This document shows positions 59,108 to 64,000 of a stretch of 64,000 nucleotides of DNA, in pieces. A program made the position numbers and the translations under genes. Under the pieces are notes generated by a model. That model was not told where the DNA came from and searched no databases. It saw only the letters and a program-made list of their open reading frames with translations. Source of the DNA: Zea mays (lineage: Eukaryota; Streptophyta; Magnoliopsida; Poales; Poaceae); the NCBI RefSeq assembly GCF_902167145.1, contig NC_050096.1:295132200-295196199 (forward strand), in the 5' to 3' direction. Position 1 is the stretch's first letter. Each line of letters begins with the position of its first letter.

Positions 59108-61953
59108 TGAAGCGTCCCGATCCTTTGGGACTCAAATGTGATACAATTACTAGTCCCAGGAGGCTAGTAAACACATTCCTTACTTCAAATAGCACAGAGT
59201 TTAGATAAAAATTATTACAATACCGGGGTACAAGCTCGAGAGAGCCAAATTAAGAAACACAGTAGGAAAATATACTAGCCCAAGCCACAGACAGAACTGG
59301 GTGCAGACACAGCCCTCTTAATCAAGCATAGCAGTAAAGAAGTCCTCGGCTGCTGAAAAACATAAATAAATCTGGGTGAATACACTAGGTATTCCGCAAG
59401 CCCAGCCCGCTCCCGTAGAGAGAAAGAGACCTATGATATACATGCTCAATTCGGTGGAGTTGTGGTCACTCATCATTTTCTTAGAGAAAGACAGTTACTT
59501 GAAGGTTTTTCCCATAGTCTTAAAAATAACCAAAAACTCAACCGCCACTGAGCTTCCCGCTCCCATGGCCTCAGTTTCTTTCTTAACACCTATTTATTCA
59601 CACATTCCCCTTTTCATGAAACTCATAGAAAAAGTTCTAATTGCCATACCATACCAGACTCGTCCATACCAGTGGACACGGACTATTCGAATAGGTTTCA
59701 ACTCTGCGCAGAGGGGTATACTTTACCCACTAGCCCGGTTTCTGCGATCTCACCGTCGCGAGACCCGAATGCCGGATCTCTTTCCTTACTCGTACGTCCT
59801 AACCTTAACGGTTATCCGGAAGGAGTCAGGCCACCACCATGTCCAAACCGGACAAAACTTTCCCCCTCCTTATCCTCCCGGTGCTCCCCAGCCTTCTTAA
59901 CCCTAGGGTTGGACCGCACGAGTTCGGATTGAGTGACTGCCCACACAGTCTCGAGTGGTTGTACGATAAAGGAGTAAAGGTAGTGAAAATGACAAGCCGG
60001 TCCTTATATGAGGGGACAATCCTTCTGCTCACGCCTAAACCAGCTGAGCCAACACCTTAGGCCCTCCCCTAAACCAGGGAGTCCCTGATCATCCCACTCC
60101 CAGGGTGATGAGGGTGAGTACCCTTCATCGCAAAACTTTTCAAAAAGAGACTTTATTTGGAGAAACACATTGCCCTTCTTCCCAATCCATATTTCGTATC
60201 CAGAATGTATATGTTAATGCGGGCCATCTCTCACTCACAATGCAATATTCCCCCATAGTTCCCGGCCTAGGCAGTGGTAGAGAGAATACGTAATTTATGC
60301 ATCAAGGGAAGGATGGACTTGCCTTCGTTGAAGCTCTCCTGGCACAGAAGATCTACTTCCGGAAGTTCGGGCTCCGGCCCTTCTTCCGGAGCTACGGGAT
60401 CCGGATCTGCGGTCCCCGCTTCTTCTAGGAAACAGGCAATAAAACAATACATCAACAGTGGTTTACCAATTATAGTGTGTCATTTTCTAGCATCATTATT
60501 GTATGTAACCTTGGAAATCCTTTTTGATAATTTTTGGTGCATAAAATATTGAGAAAACTACTTAAATGGGAAAAAGGGTGGAAAAGGAAAAAGAAAAGGG
60601 ATTTCTCCTTTCCTGGGCTGGGGACAAGGTTTTTGGCCCACCCCGGGCGCGAGCGCTTACGGCCCAGCGGCGGCCCAAGAGCGAGGGGGAGACGGCGCTA
60701 CGCGCGAGGGTGACGACGTCGCTGCGGGCCCACTTGCCAGCGAGAGCGGGGGGGGGGGGGGGACGGCGTTGCGGCCAGACGGCGTGGCGAACCGGCCGAG
60801 CGAGGGAGAAGGGTCGGTCGCCGGTGAGCTTGACAGCGGCTTGCCGCCGGTGGCCCGGTTCTCGGTCCAAGGGAGGGTGGTTTAGCACGGGCGGAGGCTG
60901 GCGATTCTAAGGGTAGGCTCAATTCGGCCGGAGAGGGTTGGGAGGGGGCTGCCCACGGGGAGGGGGCGGAGTTCCGCGGCGGGGATCGCCGCCGGTGGGC
61001 TCTGGGTGGGGGACGGGGGCTGGGAAGTGGTGCTTCGGGTTCGTGGCCTCGTGAGGGAGCTGCTCGGCTCACTTAATTTCTCGCTGGACCAACGGAGAGG
61101 GAGAGGGAGGAGGGGGAAAGGACTCACCGGAGAGGAGGACGACGACGGCGCTTCGCGAATTGTGCTCGGGGGAGGGGAGGAGAGGGATGGCCGAGGCTGG
61201 TGCGAGGAAGAAGGAGCTCGGGGCGAGCCTTATATAGGCGCGCGAGGGAAGGGGGGGCGATGGAGCTTCTTGGCTCCGGCGAGCTACACAGTGCCGCCCA
61301 TAAATGCCGCACAGCGCCGCCGAGGGGACACCACGGTGGGGCGGTACCGGCGAGGACGCTGGTCAAGGGGAGGGGGGGACGGAGCGGTGCCAAACTTCCC
61401 TGTGCGGCGAGAAGACGGAGGGGAGGACGGAGGCGATGGCCGGAGGTGACTGCGGTGAAGGGACGGCGGAAGGACGACGAAGCAGCTGACAAGCGGGGCC
61501 ACTCTGCCAGAGGGAGCGAGCGCGCGAGAGAGAGGGCGGCTGACGGGTGGGGACGCTTTGCCAGAGAGAGGGAGGCGGGGTGCGGAGCGGGCTGGCGCGC
61601 GCGCGGAGGCAGGCCGGAGATGGGCCAAGAGAGGGGGAGTGCGGGCGCGAGGGGGGAGAGGCCGCGGGTTTGGGCCGGGAGTCGGCCCAGCAGGGGGAGG
61701 GGAGGGGTTTTCTCTTTTTCTTTTTACTTTCTAATTCCTATTTCCCTTTTTTGCATCTTTTTCTTTTGAACAATTTATTTTGTAGATAGTCTAGGTGTTA
61801 GAAAATAGAATCTAAGTGAGGTGCTTGTGATCAAACAAAGTGTATGCATATGATGAAAGAAAATCTAGGGGAGTTCTTGGAATTAGAGGATGAAAAGAGG
61901 GGAAAGGGTAGATTAGGGTTTCAAACCTGGGTTAGGATTTTTGGGATGCTACA
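59108..61953 (-). repeat. 3' LTR of chromovirus (2846 bp)
   Basis: In element sense it starts TGTAGCATCCC and ends GGGACGCTTCA. The first 1.3 kb (61953-60600) is GC-rich with a TATATAA box at 61230-61236. The last 1.5 kb is related to the 3' half of the 40516-43933 LTR. It has no 5S-like block and no CGTTCGATC array. Many GC-rich open frames (60560-61770) are compositional. Confidence 0.9.
61230..61236 (-). promoter_or_regulatory. TATA box of chromovirus LTR
   Basis: Minus-strand TATATAA in GCGCCTATATAAGGCTCGCC, an otherwise GC-rich context, about 0.7 kb into the LTR. Confidence 0.6.
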
Positions 61954-61970
61954 AACCTACCCCACTTAAA
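61954..61970 (-). promoter_or_regulatory. polypurine tract of chromovirus
   Basis: Minus-strand CTTTAAGTGGGGTAGGTT immediately precedes the LTR. It shares its core with the PPT at 47008-47023. Confidence 0.85.
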
Positions 61971-61989
61971 GGAATCTCGCCCTCAGGAT

Positions 61990-64000
61990 TCAGATGGGGC
62001 TCGAGAAAAGGTAAGGGTATTCCTTCCTCAGAGAGTCCTCACTTTCCCAGGTGGCTTCCTCTTCTCCATCTCTGCTCCACTGAACCTTACAGAGTTTCAC
62101 TTCTGAGTTGCGGGTCCTTCTGACTGCTGAGTCGAGAATCTTTACTGGCTTTTCCCGGTACTGGAGATCCTTTTGAATCTGAATTGCATCTGCCTCGATG
62201 CGGGTTTCTGGTACCTTTAGGCATTTCCGGAGTTGAGACATATGGAACACATTGTGAATATCTGACATGGATTCTGGTAGCTCAAGACGGTATGTCGCGG
62301 GCCCTATTCGGGAAATGACGGGGTAGGGACCGACGAAACGTGGTGCCAGTTTTCCTTTCATTTGGAACCTTTTGACACCACGCATCGGGGAGACCTTGAG
62401 ATAAACGAAATCTCCTTCCTCAAATCTGAGTTCCCTTCGTCTATTGTCTACGTAACTCTTCTGTCGACTCTGAGCTTCAAGTAGCCTCATGTGGATTAAA
62501 GCGACTTTCTCTTTGGCCTCTTTAACAAAGTCGGGTCCTTCTAGCGTCCTTTCCCCCACATTGGACCACATTAGGGGAGTCTGGCATTTTCTTCCGTACA
62601 GTGCTTCGAATGGTGACATCTTGATGCTGGCCTGATGGCTGTTGTTGTACGAGAATTCGGCGTACGGCAAACTGGACTCCCAATCTCTGTCGAAAGTTAA
62701 CACGCAGGCTCTGAGTAAATCTTCGAGGACCTTGTTGACTCTTTCGGTTTGACCATCTGACTGGGGATGATAAGCGGTGCTGAAATCTAGCTTGGTGCCC
62801 ATTGCTTGCTGAAGGCCCTTCCAAAATTTTGAAGTGAACTGCGTTCCTCTATCTGATACTATCTTCCGTGGAATGCCATGTAGCCTGACTATCTCTTTAA
62901 GGTATATTCGGGCAAGGGCGGCTCCTCCAAAAGTGGTCTTTACTGGAACGAAGTGGGCCACCTTGGTGAAACGATCGATTATTACCCATATGGAATCATT
63001 TCCTTTCTGTGATCTGGGCAGTCCGGTTACGAAATCCATGCCTATTTCTTCCCACTTCCATTCGGGTATTGGGAGGGGTTGAAGTAGGCCTGCAGGCTTC
63101 TGATGTTCGGCCTTTGTTCGCTGACAGGTGTCACATCGGGCCACATACTGTGCTATTTCCTTCTTCATCCCTTTCCACCAGTATGTGGCCTTGAGGTCTA
63201 GGTACATTTTGGTGGTCCCTGGGTGGATAGAGTAAGCTGAGCTGTGGGCTTCATTGAGCAGGGTTTCTCGTGCCTCTCCCACTGGCACACACAAGCGGTT
63301 CTTGAACCAGAGGACTCCTTGCTCGTCTGTCCTAAGGTCCGGGAGTTGCTCCTTGCGAGCTCTTCCCATAAGCCTGGCTGTCTCTGCGTCCAGGCGTTGA
63401 GCCTTGCATATGAGATCTTCTAGATTTGGCTTGACTTCCAGGCTATCGTTGTCTCCCAGACATGCATTCAGCTGAGCTGATTCTTTCTTCCAATCTTCCA
63501 GAAAGTTTGTTCCTTTAACCCCGAAAGGTTTTCGGCTGAGGGCGTCTGCTACCACGTTGGCCTTTCCGGGGTGGTAGTGGATTTCGAGGTCATAATCCTT
63601 GATCAATTCAAGCCACCTTCTTTGACGGAGGTTGAGGTCCGGTTGCGTGAAGATATACTTTAGACTCTTGTGATCAGTGAAGATGTGGCATTTGTTCCCG
63701 ATCAGATAATGCCTCCATATTTTTAGGGCGTGCACTATGGCTGCCAATTCCAGATTGTGGGTAGGGTAGTTCTGCTCGTGCGGCTTGAGTAAGTGGGATG
63801 CATAAGCAATGACTTTCTCATTTTGCATTAAGACACACCCTAAGCCTTGCTTGGAAGCATCACAGAAGATGACAAAATCCTGGTGTATATCTGGCAGAGT
63901 CAGAACTGGTGCGGTTGTAAGCTTCTCCTTGATGATTTGGAAACTTTCCTCACATTTGGGGGTCCACACAAACTTATTGTCCTTTTTGAGAAGTTCGGTC
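61990..64000 (-). CDS. Gypsy chromovirus pol, C-terminal part (RNase H, integrase, chromodomain)
   Basis: The frame is open at the right edge (LLKKDNKF precedes the visible WTPKCEESF) and ends at 61990. Counting from 63969: RNase H with D37 (FCDAS), E74 and D99 (FTDHKSLKY); integrase zinc finger H242/H249/C279/C282; catalytic core D312 (MDFVTGLP), D373 (SDRGTQF) and E409 (HPQSDGQTERVN); the GPY/F region (FVGPYPVISRIGPATY); and a C-terminal chromodomain at about 603-655 (VKILD ... KVQWS ... EEATWESED). No stop or frameshift in 659 residues. Chromodomain integrases steer insertion toward heterochromatin marks in this lineage. RT motifs are outside the window. Confidence 0.94.
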   Translation of the reverse strand, partial: TELLKKDNKFVWTPKCEESFQIIKEKLTTAPVLTLPDIHQDFVIFCDASKQGLGCVLMQNEKVIAYASHLLKPHEQNYPTHNLELAAIVHALKIWRHYLIGNKCHIFTDHKSLKYIFTQPDLNLRQRRWLELIKDYDLEIHYHPGKANVVADALSRKPFGVKGTNFLEDWKKESAQLNACLGDNDSLEVKPNLEDLICKAQRLDAETARLMGRARKEQLPDLRTDEQGVLWFKNRLCVPVGEARETLLNEAHSSAYSIHPGTTKMYLDLKATYWWKGMKKEIAQYVARCDTCQRTKAEHQKPAGLLQPLPIPEWKWEEIGMDFVTGLPRSQKGNDSIWVIIDRFTKVAHFVPVKTTFGGAALARIYLKEIVRLHGIPRKIVSDRGTQFTSKFWKGLQQAMGTKLDFSTAYHPQSDGQTERVNKVLEDLLRACVLTFDRDWESSLPYAEFSYNNSHQASIKMSPFEALYGRKCQTPLMWSNVGERTLEGPDFVKEAKEKVALIHMRLLEAQSRQKSYVDNRRRELRFEEGDFVYLKVSPMRGVKRFQMKGKLAPRFVGPYPVISRIGPATYRLELPESMSDIHNVFHMSQLRKCLKVPETRIEADAIQIQKDLQYREKPVKILDSAVRRTRNSEVKLCKVQWSRDGEEEATWESEDSLRKEYPYLFSSPI

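Larger units (their letters stand above)
50546..64000 (-). mobile_element. second Ty1/Copia (Opie/Ji-like) element, right end off-window
   Basis: The 3' LTR is at 50546-51771, broken pol at 52583-55768, intact gag at 55836-58475, PBS at about 58496-58520 and 5' LTR from 58521. The 5' LTR is interrupted at 59108 by a Gypsy chromovirus and resumes beyond the window. TTTAG (50541-50545) is the candidate left target duplication. It is about 90 percent similar by eye to the copy at 29269-38807 but distinct in LTR length and many positions. Confidence 0.9.
59108..64000 (-). mobile_element. Ty3/Gypsy chromovirus (Tekay/Del-like), 3' half
   Basis: 3' LTR at 59108-61953, PPT at 61954-61970 and pol from 61990 to the right edge, all minus strand. 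A C-terminal chromodomain identifies it as a chromovirus. It is nested in the U3 of the Copia 5' LTR. Gag, protease and most of RT are off-window. Confidence 0.92.

Noticed and set aside
60560..61770. Several GC-rich frames up to 189 codons on both strands
   Set aside because: They lie inside the chromovirus LTR, overlap on both strands and have simple arginine/glycine/proline composition. The homologous GC-rich fragment at 18700-18990 does not conserve any of them.

Overview
The window reads as nuclear DNA of a grass, almost certainly maize (Zea mays). It holds two ordinary host genes in a dense nest of transposable elements. The retroelements match the maize Opie/Ji-type Copia and Tekay/Del-type Gypsy lineages. 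One host gene encodes a bZIP protein that I recognise as the maize Opaque2-heterodimerizing protein (OHP1/OHP2). I see no prokaryotic features, CRISPR arrays, rRNA or tRNA genes.

Layout. 1-2880: 3' end of a plus-strand Copia element (pol end, polypurine tracts, 3' LTR), inserted into a minus-strand CACTA element (2881-6872) with a broken TNP2 transposase. 7138-13987: an array of three terminal-inverted-repeat elements separated by (TA)n tracts. The first two are near-identical 2.2-kb copies. The third carries a broken copy of a LEA_2/NDR1-HIN1-like (NHL) gene with a TATA box. 13988-18488: mostly unrecognised DNA with a patch of CACTA-type subterminal repeats. 18489-19035: truncated Gypsy LTR.

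19197-23126 (+): nine clean exons of a guanylate-binding/atlastin-like protein, covering the end of the G domain, the helical region and the C-terminal membrane segments. A SINE sits in one intron, and the N-terminal GTPase exons are not visible. 23944-28229 (-): complete six-exon OHP bZIP gene (405 aa), convergent with the first gene, with a Mutator-like element in its third intron.

29030-40038: three nesting levels, a MITE containing a 0.93-kb hAT element containing a complete young Copia element (29269-38807, minus strand, intact pol, frameshifted gag). 40516-50432: complete non-autonomous Gypsy-type element with 3.4-kb LTRs, a TATTC duplication and no pol. It carries a coiled-coil ORF interrupted by one stop, plus a possible mini-gene. 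50546 to beyond the right edge: a second minus-strand Copia element with intact gag and broken pol, whose 5' LTR is split at 59108 by a minus-strand Gypsy chromovirus (LTR 59108-61953, pol 61990-64000).

How parts may work together. The two Copia copies have complementary defects (one intact pol, one intact gag). The non-autonomous 40.5-50.4 kb element shares LTR ends and a methionine-tRNA primer site with the chromovirus lineage at the right edge, its plausible source of enzymes. All coordinates and alignments were made by eye.
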